Assembly (NCBI GenBank): GCA_963798865.1
Contig: CAWCVZ010000004.1
Location: 620,001 to 684,000, forward strand
DNA: 64,000 nucleotides
DNA from: RBG-16-34-14 sp963798865
GTDB lineage: Bacteria > Bacteroidota > Ignavibacteria > Ignavibacteriales > Ignavibacteriaceae
Direction of reading: 5' to 3'
Numbering within the stretch: the stretch's first letter is position 1; each line of letters opens with the position of its first letter. The position numbers and the translations under genes are program-made. This document shows, one piece after another, positions 37,005 through 46,771 of this stretch. The notes beneath the pieces are model-generated. The model did not search any database and had not been told where the DNA came from. It saw only the letters and a list, made by a program, of their open reading frames with translations.

Positions 37005-38693
37005 CTGAAAAAAATATTCTTTTCACTTATTTTTTTTGTTAACATTTATTTCTCATTCTCCTCCGGACAGGATTTAGCCGAAGAACAATGGAATAAAAGT
37101 CTTGAAGGAAAAATTATCAGGAATATTGTTATTAAAACTCTTAATGTAGCTGAATCCTTTGATGAAAGTAAGAATGCTGCGGATACTTCCTGGTTTAGTA
37201 ATATTGCTAATGGGCTTCATTATAAAACAAGAGATTGGGTTATTAAAGAGAAATTACTTTTTGAAAGGGGAGATAAATTAAATTTCAGAAATCTTTATGA
37301 AAGCGAAAGACTCCTAAGAAGTACAAATTTATTTTTGGAAGTTAGAATAAATATTTATCCTGTTCCTGCTTTACGTGAAGAAGTTGATGTAGTTATAATT
37401 ACAAAAGACAGGTGGACGTTAACTTATCAGGGAAAATATGACCCTGGAAACCAATCAGGTTACTTAGGCTTAAAAGATAATAACCTTATTGGACTCGGAC
37501 ATGCTGCAGATGCAGTTATAACCTTTAATAGAGATCCTTCAATTGGTTTGGGCGGAAGGTTCAGGTATTTAGCCACAAATATTAAAGGTTCTTTTATTGA
37601 TGCGGGAGTAACTATAGAGGGAAATAAAAAATCTTCAATTAAAAGTTTAAACCTTAGCAGACCTTTTGTTACTTATACCAAAGAATGGATAGGCGGTATT
37701 GAATTTAAATGGGAACAGAACACAATTGAAATTCCAGATTCAAATAAAAAAATGGTTTTTAGATCATTGAATAGAAAAAGCCAGGACTTATGGTTAGGTA
37801 AAACTTTCGAATTAAATCCTCAGGATAATATATTTAAAAAGAATACTAACCTTATTACTTCAATCAGAGTATTTAGTCTTAACTATAATGAAAGACCCTT
37901 TCCTCCATTTCAATACAGAATTTTTGAAAACAGCACCCAACTTCTTTTTGGAGCAGCATTAATTACAAGAAGCTATTATAAGGACAGATTCGTAGAAGAT
38001 TTTGGAGTAACGGAAGATATCCCGATTGGTGGTTCGATAAATCTTTCAACAGGACCGGAAAAAAGAGAACTAAGCAACAGATGGTATTTAGGTCTGGAAG
38101 CTATTTATTCTGACTGGTTAGAGGAATACGGGTATTTTTCTACAAGGATTGGCTTTGGAACTTTCAAAAATAATATATGGGAACAAAATACTTTTAATCT
38201 TAATATGCTTTTTCACACTTATCTTTACAGATGGAAGATTTGGACATACCGGCTTTTTGCGCGTTACGATTTATTATTAGGATATAACAGACTCTCAGGA
38301 GAAAAAACTTATCTTTATTCACGAACAGGATTGCGCGGAATTGAAAATATTATTCCTTCAGGTACGAAAAGAATGGTGCTTAATGCGGAAGCAAGAATAT
38401 TCAGTCCTTATACTTTACTTGGTTTTGTAATTGGTGGAATTGGTTTCACAGATTTTGGATTAATTGCCGATGCCGACCGGGGTTTTTTCAGCAGCAGGTT
38501 TTACCAGGCTTATGGAGCGGGTTTCAGAGTAAAGAATGAATCAATTATTAATGCAGCATTTGAACTTGTATTTATTTTTAATCCATATCTTCCTCAAAAG
38601 AATCGGGCAGGTTTTTCAGTTTTACTATCAACAAATTTTGCAATCGGTATCAGAGAATCCGGATATTCAAAACCATTTCTGGAACCATATTAG
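37005..38693 (+). CDS. Omp85/BamA-superfamily outer-membrane protein with POTRA domain
   Basis: The frame is open back to a stop at 36999, and a signal peptide (KKIFFSLIFFVNIYFSFSSGQ) and POTRA domain (IIRNIVIKTLNVAESFD... ERGDKLNFRNLYESERLLRSTNLFLEVRI) precede the first ATG-like start at 37335, so the gene must begin near 37005 although only CTG (37005) or GTT is available there. About 562 residues. The C-terminal 400 residues show repeated strands with aromatic ends (YLYRWKIWTYRLFARYDLLLGYNRL, FSVLLSTNFAIGI), a 16-strand-like barrel. It could insert or export outer-membrane components; the exact subgroup (BamA-, TamA- or D15-like) is not resolved. Followed closely by a Sel1-repeat gene. Confidence 0.8.
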   Translation: MKKIFFSLIFFVNIYFSFSSGQDLAEEQWNKSLEGKIIRNIVIKTLNVAESFDESKNAADTSWFSNIANGLHYKTRDWVIKEKLLFERGDKLNFRNLYESERLLRSTNLFLEVRINIYPVPALREEVDVVIITKDRWTLTYQGKYDPGNQSGYLGLKDNNLIGLGHAADAVITFNRDPSIGLGGRFRYLATNIKGSFIDAGVTIEGNKKSSIKSLNLSRPFVTYTKEWIGGIEFKWEQNTIEIPDSNKKMVFRSLNRKSQDLWLGKTFELNPQDNIFKKNTNLITSIRVFSLNYNERPFPPFQYRIFENSTQLLFGAALITRSYYKDRFVEDFGVTEDIPIGGSINLSTGPEKRELSNRWYLGLEAIYSDWLEEYGYFSTRIGFGTFKNNIWEQNTFNLNMLFHTYLYRWKIWTYRLFARYDLLLGYNRLSGEKTYLYSRTGLRGIENIIPSGTKRMVLNAEARIFSPYTLLGFVIGGIGFTDFGLIADADRGFFSSRFYQAYGAGFRVKNESIINAAFELVFIFNPYLPQKNRAGFSVLLSTNFAIGIRESGYSKPFLEPY

Positions 38694-38768
38694 GAGAAAA
38701 ACTAATGATATCACTAAGGTATAACCCGTTAACTGAAATATGATTTTTATTTATCTTTGAATAAAGAA

Positions 38769-40316
38769 ATGAAATTAACAAGAGTTAAAATATTAATTCT
38801 GATTTTAACAGGTTTAACATTGTCCGTTACTACCTTTGCCCAGGATTCAACCACAAGTTTAGCGTATAAAAGCACCAAGCCAAACAAAAAACCATTTCCT
38901 TTTTATCAACCGGATCTGGCTTACAGGATCTGGCAGCAGTTCAGTTTAATAAGAGAAGCAAATGCCGGTAATGCATTTGCTCAGCACGAACTCGGGTTAA
39001 GATATTTACTTGGAGATGGTGTTGTTGCAGATACAATTCAGGGAGCCATCTGGATAAAAAAAGCGGCAGATCAGAATCTTACATCGGCAATTTTTAATTA
39101 TGGAATCCTACAGCTTAACGGTTGGGGTGTACCGTGGAATCCTTTTGAAGCTTTTAAAAGTTTTATGTCTGCTGCTGAATCAGGAATGGCACAGGCGCAA
39201 CATATTGTTGGTTTATTTTATACCGATAATTTGATTGTTAAAAGAGATTTATCCACAGCTTTAAAGTGGATAAAAAAAGCGGCAGATAAAAATTATGAAC
39301 CAGCTAAAGAATCTCTTGGTGAATTAATAACTAAAATCCCATCCAATCAGCTTGATACATCAATGACAAATGCAGATCAGGATGTTAAAAATTCTGCAGA
39401 TGATAATTCCCTGGTTTCAACATTGGGTCTGGTTTTCATAGATTTTGATGCGGTCTCAGATACAATTAAAGAGGTTTCCGATAAAATGTTAATAACTTCT
39501 TTATCAAATCCTGGGAATGAACTTATTACAGATTCACTTTTAAAAAAGAATGAGTACCTGGAAGAAATTGACTCAAATTTAATTCCCCAGATTTTAAAAT
39601 TATCTGAAAACGGAAGTTCTGAAGCGCTAACAATTTTAGGAAGAATGTACGAGAAGGGAATTAATTATAAGCAGAATTATATGACTGCAGCATCATATTA
39701 TATTAGAGCAGTAAAGCTGGATTCTCCAATTGCAAGTAAGCTTCTTTATGATTTATGCAGGAACAATAAATTCATTATGGAAGTTCAGGAACTTTCTGCC
39801 AAGGGAGAAGCTGAGGCAAATTTTGTATGGTACGGGATTACAGCTTTGGGTTTTGATGTCCGTATTGCAGAATCAGATGCACTTAATCTTTTAATAAAAT
39901 CTGCGGCAAAAGGTTTTCTTCCTGCAATGAATGAACTGGGGCTTAATTATTATACCGGAAATTTTTTAAAGGAAGATAAAAAGAAAGCTTTGGAAATATG
40001 GCATTCGGCAGAAAAGTTAAATAACACCGAAGCTAAAACAAGAATAGCAACCGGAATTATTTTTGGCGAAATAAAATCCGATGATATTTCCGGATCAATA
40101 AAATTTCTAAAAGAAATTTCCGACAATGGATCCGTACTTGCTCAGGTTGCTTTAGGTTATGCCTATGAAAATGGAGTTGGTTTTCAAGTTAGTAAATCTG
40201 AGGCTGTTAAATATTACAGGTATGCCGCCCAGAGAGGAAACCGTTTCGCATATGCTGAGCTTAAAAGAATTTATGATGAAATCCGCCCCAATGATTCTCA
40301 ATTCAATGTTTATTAA
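38769..40316 (+). CDS. Secreted Sel1-like repeat protein
   Basis: About 515 residues. ATG 38769 gives a clean signal peptide (VKILILILTGLTLSVTTFAQ); a TTG at 38757 would add four residues. Sel1/TPR-like repeats of about 36 residues appear in two blocks: ANAGNAFAQHELGLRYLLGDGVVADTIQGAIWIKKAADQNL and the following three units (residues 60-195), and SENGSSEALTILGRMYEKGINY to GYAYENGVGFQVSKSEAVKYYRYAAQRGN (residues 275-505). Sel1 repeats usually mediate protein contacts. A palindrome follows the stop after 27 bases. It may be co-transcribed with the Omp85-like gene, 75 bases upstream. Confidence 0.83.
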   Translation: MKLTRVKILILILTGLTLSVTTFAQDSTTSLAYKSTKPNKKPFPFYQPDLAYRIWQQFSLIREANAGNAFAQHELGLRYLLGDGVVADTIQGAIWIKKAADQNLTSAIFNYGILQLNGWGVPWNPFEAFKSFMSAAESGMAQAQHIVGLFYTDNLIVKRDLSTALKWIKKAADKNYEPAKESLGELITKIPSNQLDTSMTNADQDVKNSADDNSLVSTLGLVFIDFDAVSDTIKEVSDKMLITSLSNPGNELITDSLLKKNEYLEEIDSNLIPQILKLSENGSSEALTILGRMYEKGINYKQNYMTAASYYIRAVKLDSPIASKLLYDLCRNNKFIMEVQELSAKGEAEANFVWYGITALGFDVRIAESDALNLLIKSAAKGFLPAMNELGLNYYTGNFLKEDKKKALEIWHSAEKLNNTEAKTRIATGIIFGEIKSDDISGSIKFLKEISDNGSVLAQVALGYAYENGVGFQVSKSEAVKYYRYAAQRGNRFAYAELKRIYDEIRPNDSQFNVY

Positions 40317-40343
40317 CTTTCTTCTATCAAAATTAAATCGTAA

Positions 40344-40363
40344 CTCAGATTTCTAAATCTGAG
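40344..40363 (+). terminator. Perfect palindrome after the Sel1 gene, possible terminator
   Basis: CTCAGATTT-CT-AAATCTGAG, 9-bp arms, followed by a second small hairpin CTCAG-AACAC-CTGAG (40369-40383). There is no T-tract, so termination is uncertain. Confidence 0.45.
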
Positions 40364-40419
40364 TGCATCTCAGAACACCTGAGCTAAGAAAATTTAATAA
40401 CCAATCCGAATCTGAAATT

Positions 40420-41598
40420 ATGATTGACTCCAAACTTCCAAATATAACTTCCAGCATATTTGCTGTTATGTCTAAAATGGCAATTGATTATAATGCAATA
40501 AATCTTTCACAGGGTTTTCCTGATTTTAATTGTCCTGATGAGCTTCTTAAACTTGTTAAAGAATACCAGGAAAAAGGTTTTAATCAATATGCACCAATGC
40601 CGGGAATTCCAAAATTAAGAGAAAAACTTTCCGCAAAAATTAAGAAGCTTTACAGCAGTGATTATAATTTCGAAACAGAAATTACGATCACTGCTGGTGC
40701 AACACAGGCAATTTTCACGGCAATTACAGCTTCTATTGAAAAAGGTGACGAAGTTATTTTACTTGAGCCGGCGTATGATTCCTATGCACCTTCAATTGTA
40801 GTAAATGGAGGAATTCCTGTTTTTGTTCCTCTTAATAAAAATAATTACAACATCGATTGGAACAGAGTTAAAGATAATATTTCTGAAAAAACTAAAATGA
40901 TTATTATTAACTCACCACACAATCCAACCGGCAGTGTAATAAATAAGACTGATATAAAAATTCTTGAGGACATTACAAGGAATACTGGTATTTTAATTAT
41001 CAGCGATGAAGTTTATGAACATATAGTATTTGATGGAGAAAAACATATCAGTTTATTATCTTCAAAAGAGCTGGCTGAAAAATCATTTGTAATTTTTTCA
41101 TTTGGAAAAACTTATCACACAACAGGATGGAAAGTTGGTTATTGTGTAGCCCCTGAAAATCTTTCAAATGAATTCAGAAAAATTCACCAGTTTGTTGTTT
41201 TTTCAGTAAATACTCCCATTCAATATGCCTTTGCAGATTTTCTCGATACTGAAAAACACTATTTAGATTTGAATAATTTTTATCAAAAGAAAAGAGACAT
41301 CGCAATAAATTTTTTAAAGGATACAAACTTTAAATTAACCCCGGCTAAAGGAACATATTTCCAGCTGCTTGATTACAGCAAAATCTCGGATTTGAGTGAT
41401 TTGGATTTTACAGAATTACTGACGAAAAAATTTGGTATCGCAACTATTCCGCTGTCCCCTTTTTATTCTAATCCCTATAATGATAAAATAATCAGAATTT
41501 GTTTTGCAAAAAGAGATGAAGTTCTTGCCGAAGGTATGAACAAACTTAAGGAAGCTTCAGATATTTTATCTAAACAGAAAGTGCCCGTTAATAAATGA
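40420..41598 (+). CDS. PLP-dependent aminotransferase (methionine/kynurenine aminotransferase-like)
   Basis: About 392 residues. ATG 40420 (MIDSKLPNITSSIFAVMSKMA) is chosen over GTG 40363, whose extra codons come from the palindromes. Fold-type I class I/II aminotransferase: NLSQGFPDF, QYAPMPGIPKLREKLSAKI, TAGATQAIFTAI, INSPHNPTGSVI, ISDEVYEHIVFDGEKHIS, and SFGKTYHTTGWKVGYCVAP containing the PLP lysine. The pattern is closest to the YbdL/kynurenine-oxoglutarate group, which act on methionine, glutamine or aromatic amino acids; substrate is not certain. The stop overlaps the next gene by four bases (ATGA). Confidence 0.9.
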   Translation: MIDSKLPNITSSIFAVMSKMAIDYNAINLSQGFPDFNCPDELLKLVKEYQEKGFNQYAPMPGIPKLREKLSAKIKKLYSSDYNFETEITITAGATQAIFTAITASIEKGDEVILLEPAYDSYAPSIVVNGGIPVFVPLNKNNYNIDWNRVKDNISEKTKMIIINSPHNPTGSVINKTDIKILEDITRNTGILIISDEVYEHIVFDGEKHISLLSSKELAEKSFVIFSFGKTYHTTGWKVGYCVAPENLSNEFRKIHQFVVFSVNTPIQYAFADFLDTEKHYLDLNNFYQKKRDIAINFLKDTNFKLTPAKGTYFQLLDYSKISDLSDLDFTELLTKKFGIATIPLSPFYSNPYNDKIIRICFAKRDEVLAEGMNKLKEASDILSKQKVPVNK

Positions 41599-42684
41599 TT
41601 AAAGGCAGATTAAAAAAACTTTATGATTTTTATACAAGTGGTTTAACAATGAAAGATGTTGAAAAACTTGTAAAGAGAGATGTGCCTGAACTGTACGATT
41701 TTTACGTAAGAAAAATGCAGAAGCCTGAAAAAGCAAGCAACAAGTTCAAGGATACATTCCTGTTTATCAGGAATCTCTTAATTGAGTTTCTTGAGCAGCT
41801 TTCACAAATCAGAAGAATAATATTTACTCTTTCAATTTTGATTTTTATTCTGTCATACTTTAATGGGAACTGGTTTTGGGCAGGAATTGCGTTTGTTTTA
41901 CTTTTTTTATTGATCGCATTTGAGCTTGCTGATAAACTTACTGCAAAAGATGAACTTTCAGTTGCTAGAGAAATTCAACGCTCCTTAATGCCGAAAGAGG
42001 CTCCAAAAAATAATTTTTTTGAGATAAGCTTTTTTACAGAAAATGCCAGAGAAGTTGGCGGTGATTATTTTGATTTTATTAAACTTGATGAGGACAAAGA
42101 AAAATTTTTTGTTATAATTGGAGATGTTTCAGGAAAAGGTATGGCTGCAGCACTTCATATGGTTCAGGTGCAAGCTATATTAAGGAATTCCGCTTTTAAT
42201 CATTCCACACCTAAAGAAGTTCTTATTTCAATGAACAGAAATCTAAAAAGGATTTTACCAAAAGGCTCTTTCTTTACTGTTTATGTTTCTTCTTTTAAAT
42301 CCTGATGGCTCTGTTTTACTTTCACGTGCTGGTCATCTTCCTCTTCTTTTTTATAAAAGAAAAGAAGATAAATTTTTGAATATAACTCCAAAAGGAATAG
42401 GTATAGGTATAGCTGATAATGGATTATTTGAAAAGACAATTGAAGAAACATGTATAAAACCTGAAAGTGACGATGTTTTAGTTTTTTATACCGATGGAGT
42501 TATTGAAGCAAGAAATATTTATAAACAGGAATTTGGCGAGGAAAAATTAAAATCAATTATCAGGGTTTATAAAGATAACTCCCCGGAAAAAATAAAAAAC
42601 TCAATCGTTCAGAATATCTCTTCATTCAGAGATGGAACTCCTCCACATGATGACTTAACCCTTGTAATATTGAAATCTAAATAA
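41595..42684 (+). CDS. RsbU/SpoIIE-type PP2C phosphatase with membrane segments, one apparent frameshift
   Basis: Frames 41595-42305 and 42283-42684 join to about 362 residues if one base is skipped in TCTTTTAAAT (42291-42300), giving VSSLNPDGSVLLSRAGHLPLLFYK. The N-terminal cytoplasmic part is followed by two membrane helices (about residues 76-115), a linker LSVAREIQRSLMPKEAP typical of RsbU-like regulators, then the phosphatase domain: GGDYFDFI, GDVSGKGMAAALHM, RAGHLP, YTDGVIEARN, HDDLTLVILK, all metal-binding motifs present. Such enzymes dephosphorylate anti-sigma-factor antagonists. Its partner is not in the window. Translationally coupled to the aminotransferase by a 4-base overlap. Confidence 0.87.
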
Positions 42685-42753
42685 ACAATAAAAGTTGTTT
42701 CATCGTATTAAAACTACTAAATAAATTAACTATCGTTTTTGAGATCTGAAAAA

Positions 42754-43887
42754 TTAATGTGCCCGCTTCAAAAGATTTTGTAATGATTGAAGAATGTATA
42801 CCCCCCTTTGGTAAAATGAAATAATGTAAGGAAGCAGTTTCCTGTTTGCCGGATAATAAAAAAACCTGGCAGATTTTGTTCTTCCGTTCAAATATTTTCC
42901 CAAAAGATTCTCTTTAATTAATTTACTATAATTTTGAAAAGAGAAATTATTTTGATTGAAAGCTTGTTTGATTGCCATTGCAGCAACAGGACCATATGCT
43001 AATGCAAAAGAAATGCCTTCGCCAAACATTGGTTCAATACCGGCAGCATCACCTACTAAAACAACATTATTTTTTGAATAGTGTCCATTAGCACTGTACC
43101 ACCTTTCAGGATGTCCCATTATTTTAATTTCACCTGTAATATTTTTAAGCTTTACTCTTTCAAGAAGCCGGCTTTTCAGATTTATATTTTTCCCCTTATA
43201 TACACAACTATCAAAAATTCCTGTATTAAGATAGGGAACACCTTTAATATAGCTTGGAAAATCCCATTCATATCCCTGGATATTTTTCCTGACACACCTG
43301 AAATCCAAGACAGCTACGTTATTTACAAATTCATCTGAAGCAGAATCATCTACCTTTATTAACACTTCAAGGAGTTTCGATACACGTGATTGTTTTTCCT
43401 TAACGAAGTTTTTTCTTACTACGCTGTTTGAACCATCTGCCCCTACAACAATATTTGTTAAATAACTATTTCGATTTGTTTCAACAATTAAGAATTTATT
43501 TTCCCTTTTAATATTTATAACTTCTTCATCCTCATGAATTTCTATTCCATTTTCTTCCGCAGTTTTAACAAGTTCGGCATCAAATTCATCCCTTCTGATT
43601 ATTCTTAAAATACTGCTATCATGAATATAATCGACAGGTTTCGAAAATAGATATAATCTCAAAGTATATATAGGAAAACTCGGGACTCTAGAATTTACTC
43701 CCAGCATTTCAAGTAATCTATCAGCATAATTCGTTAACGCACCTCCACAAAGTTTATTACGGGGATGTTTTTGTTTCTCAAGTACAATCATTTGTTCATT
43801 CAATTCAGGTGATGCTTTTAATATGCTTAAAGCAGTTGAAATTCCTGCAGGACCTGAACCTACTATTACAATTTTTTTTCTTTCCAT
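42754..43887 (-). CDS. FAD-dependent oxidoreductase, geranylgeranyl-reductase family
   Basis: 377 residues. An N-terminal dinucleotide fold IVIVGSGPAGISTALSIL at residues 6-23, then LCGGALTNYADRLLEMLG, VVGADGSNSVVRKNF, and GDAAGIEPMFGEGISFALAYGPVAAMAI near residue 280, the FAD-binding GD motif. These match the geranylgeranyl reductase / lycopene-cyclase-like flavoprotein group, which reduce isoprenoid double bonds in quinones or lipids; the real substrate is unknown. The following MFS gene lies 46 bases upstream on the same strand. Confidence 0.85.
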   Translation of the reverse strand: MERKKIVIVGSGPAGISTALSILKASPELNEQMIVLEKQKHPRNKLCGGALTNYADRLLEMLGVNSRVPSFPIYTLRLYLFSKPVDYIHDSSILRIIRRDEFDAELVKTAEENGIEIHEDEEVINIKRENKFLIVETNRNSYLTNIVVGADGSNSVVRKNFVKEKQSRVSKLLEVLIKVDDSASDEFVNNVAVLDFRCVRKNIQGYEWDFPSYIKGVPYLNTGIFDSCVYKGKNINLKSRLLERVKLKNITGEIKIMGHPERWYSANGHYSKNNVVLVGDAAGIEPMFGEGISFALAYGPVAAMAIKQAFNQNNFSFQNYSKLIKENLLGKYLNGRTKSARFFYYPANRKLLPYIISFYQRGVYILQSLQNLLKRAH

Positions 43888-43933
43888 TAAAGTTGTTATT
43901 TCAAATAAGTAGAATTAAAATTGAACTAACAAG

Positions 43934-45190
43934 TTATTGCTCTAAATTAGATAAATTCTTCAAAGGCGGAACTGCAACTTTTTGCAATACAAAAAATCCG
44001 ATAATAAAAAAAATTCCTATGGCTAAAGCTGCAAATCTTTCATTTGCAAGATCTGATACAATACCAAAAACCATAGGTCCAAGAACAGCAGAAGATTTTC
44101 CGAAAAGACCATCATAAAAACCAAAAAATTCTGCTTCCCTTTCTTTAGGTGTAAGCAATGCCATTAAGCTGCGGCTGCATGATTGAGATGATCCTATAGA
44201 CAATCCTGCAAGTAAACCAACAACATAAAACTCAGAAACAGTTTGAACAAAAAATGCTCCTGCCACAACAACTATCCATATTATTAAAGTTATAGATATT
44301 GTTTTTTTAGGACCTATATGATCGGAGATTATTCCAAAAATAAATGAGCCTGCTATTGCTGTACTTTGAACAATAACAAAGAAAATAATTACCTGCTCAT
44401 CACTCATTTTTAAAATGTTTGAAGCAAAAATAGAAGCAAAAGCAATAATCGTAATTATCGCATCATTGTACAAAAAGAATGCAAAGAGAAACCTGGAAAT
44501 GGAAGGATATTTCTTTCTAAAAAAAATATTTTTTAGTGTTTCAAAACTTTTGTGTATTCCATTCCTGATCAAATCTGTTTTAATAACTTCGGAAGTTCGC
44601 GGTTCTCTTATAAATAAAAATAAAGGAATAGAAAAAATAAAAAAGAATATCCCTGCAACAACAAAAGTTAACCTTATATAAAAATAATATTCATGGGAAG
44701 TGCTTTCAGGCAGCATAAACATTACAATAAGTAAGACTGCAAGAGCGCCAACATAGCCCATTGCAAATCCATAACCAGATACTCTGCCGAAATTCTTTTT
44801 TTCTGTCAGGTTTGGTAAAAAAGCATCGTAGAAAACTAACCCTGCTTCAAATCCGATATTTGCTAGAACAAAAAGTATAAATCCAAGTAAGATATCCCCT
44901 TTCTGAACATTGAACATTAATAGAGTGCAGATAACTGATAAAAGAGTAAACATTAAAAGAAATCTTTTCCTGTTCCTCGATACATCTGCAATTGCTCCAA
45001 GCGGCGGACTTAAAAATGCGGCAATTATCATTGAGATGCTTACTGCGAGTCCCCAAAGCCATTTTTGACCACCAGCTACATAGTTGGAAAAATATTTTGA
45101 AAAGACAACTGTAACAATAATAACTGAGAATGAAGTGTTTGCGAAATCAAAGAGAGTCCATACAAAGATTTTACCTCTCTCTTTCATCAA
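43934..45190 (-). CDS. MFS transporter, UMF1/Atg22-like family
   Basis: 418 residues with about 12 membrane helices. The first segment WTLFDFANTSFSVIIVTVVFSKYF carries the D-x-A-N-x-x-F/Y pattern of the UMF1 (Atg22-related) family; LSPPLGAIADVSRNRKRFL is the MFS signature loop between helices 2 and 3, and GIISDHIGPKKTISI its counterpart in the second half. The substrate is unknown (amino-acid efflux in yeast relatives). It begins one base before the nusB stop region ends, so both are probably on one transcript. Confidence 0.87.
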   Translation of the reverse strand: MMKERGKIFVWTLFDFANTSFSVIIVTVVFSKYFSNYVAGGQKWLWGLAVSISMIIAAFLSPPLGAIADVSRNRKRFLLMFTLLSVICTLLMFNVQKGDILLGFILFVLANIGFEAGLVFYDAFLPNLTEKKNFGRVSGYGFAMGYVGALAVLLIVMFMLPESTSHEYYFYIRLTFVVAGIFFFIFSIPLFLFIREPRTSEVIKTDLIRNGIHKSFETLKNIFFRKKYPSISRFLFAFFLYNDAIITIIAFASIFASNILKMSDEQVIIFFVIVQSTAIAGSFIFGIISDHIGPKKTISITLIIWIVVVAGAFFVQTVSEFYVVGLLAGLSIGSSQSCSRSLMALLTPKEREAEFFGFYDGLFGKSSAVLGPMVFGIVSDLANERFAALAIGIFFIIGFFVLQKVAVPPLKNLSNLEQ

Positions 45191-45191
45191 G

Positions 45192-45674
45192 CTATTTTTT
45201 TACTGGTGATTTTGTAATGGATTCATCAACCAATCCCCTGCCCGTTTTATTAAGATTTCCGGATTCTTTAAGTTCTGAAAGCACGGCGTCGAGTATTCCG
45301 TTAATAAATTTTCCACTTCTTGCAGTGCTGTATTCTTTTGCAATTTCTATTGATTCATTAATAGAAACTTTGGGAGGAATATCCTGGAAATAAATCAATT
45401 CACAAATACAAATCCTTAAAAGAATTTTATCAATTAATGCAATCCGGTTCATTTCCCAATTTGCCACTCGCTCTTTAATTCTATCATCCAGTTCTTTTGT
45501 ATGCTTTATAACTTTTAATATAAGATCAGTTGCAAATTCTTTGTCTGCGTCATCTTTAATTTCTTCCATAAGAGAATTTATTGTGGCAGTATGTCCATCC
45601 TTATTTACTTCATAAGCATAAAGGATTTGCAGAACTTTTTCTCTAACAAATCTTCGTTTAAATATCTGCGGCAT
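45192..45674 (-). CDS. nusB: Transcription antitermination factor NusB
   Basis: 160 residues. All-helical NusB fold with VREKVLQILYAYEVNKD at the start and the second half WEMNRIALIDKILLRICICELIYFQDIPPKVSINESIEIAKEYSTARSGKFINGILDAVLSEL, the conserved core. Acts with NusE, NusA and NusG in rRNA antitermination. The C-terminus has an additional 18-residue tail. Confidence 0.95.
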   Translation of the reverse strand: MPQIFKRRFVREKVLQILYAYEVNKDGHTATINSLMEEIKDDADKEFATDLILKVIKHTKELDDRIKERVANWEMNRIALIDKILLRICICELIYFQDIPPKVSINESIEIAKEYSTARSGKFINGILDAVLSELKESGNLNKTGRGLVDESITKSPVKK

Positions 45675-45754
45675 ATCTATATTACCATAAAAACAGTTTC
45701 AAAGTACAAATGAAAAAATATATTTCAAAAATAATGAAATATTTTACTAATGAC

Positions 45755-46771
45755 TTACAAAGCGAAACACCAGAATACAACCATAGCAATGCTTTCACGA
45801 ATTTTGTTATATAGCATGTTGTCAAAACTTAGAGTTAGTTCTGATGCAGCCAAAATAACTTTGATATTATAAAACCTGCTTATCTCATTTATTCTCGCAA
45901 GGTGATACTGATCGGAAACGATAAAAATATTATTGAATATTCTGGCAGCAACAAGATTATTTTTAATAAATCTTATTTGCTCGGTTGTGGAAGTTGTTTG
46001 GTTCTCCATATAAATATCTGATGTATCAACATCTTTTTTCAGCAGGTAATTTAATGCAACTTCTGCTTCTGTTAATTCACCCGGTGCATTACTGCCGGTT
46101 AACTGAATCTTATTTACAATTCCTTTTTTATACAACCTGACTGCCTTATCTAATCTTGAAGCAAGAGTGGGGCTGGGTTTATTGACTGACCAAACAGCGG
46201 CTCCAAGTACAACAGCAATATTTTTATCATTCGAATTCCATTTTTCATTATAGTTCTTCATCTTTATTTCAATATAAAAATATGCTGCAAGGAGCAGAAC
46301 CACCACAAAAATAACTGAGTTAAAAATAATTCTTAAAGATATAAAATTTTTTTCAGTAAATATTCTAAGCCACACGTATGAGATAAACATAAACTGAACG
46401 AACTGGAAAAGTGCAAAGAGAAATCCAACAATAAATTTACTTAGCGTCTGCTCAAAAATGTAAATACCGCTTACAGGAATTTTTATATAAAGAGTAAGAA
46501 GACAAAGTAAAAGAAAAAATGTAGTTACAATTGTAAAGCGTATAATACCCTTTAATTCAGGATTTCTTTTATTCCTGATTGCATAGATTATTATTCCGGA
46601 TAAAAGAAGAAAAGTAAATGCAAGATTTATCAGGTTGCCTGTTACAAGAAGATTGAAACTTTTGATTGATAAATTCTGGTTATGATACTTAATGAAATAT
46701 AAAATCAGCAGGTGGGCGATTAAAGTTAATATGACCAGAAAAATTACTGTCCCTTTAGCTTTAGCAGGCAT
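45755..46771 (-). CDS. YdcF/SanA-like (DUF218) membrane protein
   Basis: 338 residues. Five hydrophobic helices in the first 175 residues (starting VIFLVILTLIAHLLILYFI), then a DUF218 domain: NIAVVLGAAVWSVNKPSPTLASRLDKAVRLYKKGIVNKIQLTGSNAPGELTEA, MENQTTSTTEQIRF, IVSDQYHLARINEI. The order of VLGA, TGS and SDQYHLAR matches YdcF/SanA proteins, linked to envelope integrity. The extra multi-helix N-terminus is less common. Stands alone between nusB and the TolC-like gene. Confidence 0.83.
   Translation of the reverse strand: MPAKAKGTVIFLVILTLIAHLLILYFIKYHNQNLSIKSFNLLVTGNLINLAFTFLLLSGIIIYAIRNKRNPELKGIIRFTIVTTFFLLLCLLTLYIKIPVSGIYIFEQTLSKFIVGFLFALFQFVQFMFISYVWLRIFTEKNFISLRIIFNSVIFVVVLLLAAYFYIEIKMKNYNEKWNSNDKNIAVVLGAAVWSVNKPSPTLASRLDKAVRLYKKGIVNKIQLTGSNAPGELTEAEVALNYLLKKDVDTSDIYMENQTTSTTEQIRFIKNNLVAARIFNNIFIVSDQYHLARINEISRFYNIKVILAASELTLSFDNMLYNKIRESIAMVVFWCFAL

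Noticed and set aside
22264..42684. Firm claim of programmed frameshifting in several genes
   Set aside because: The shared TTTTAAA context is striking, but intact in-frame TTT AAA sites exist, two cases are plain homopolymer runs and one shift has the opposite sign. Kept only as a finding to check.
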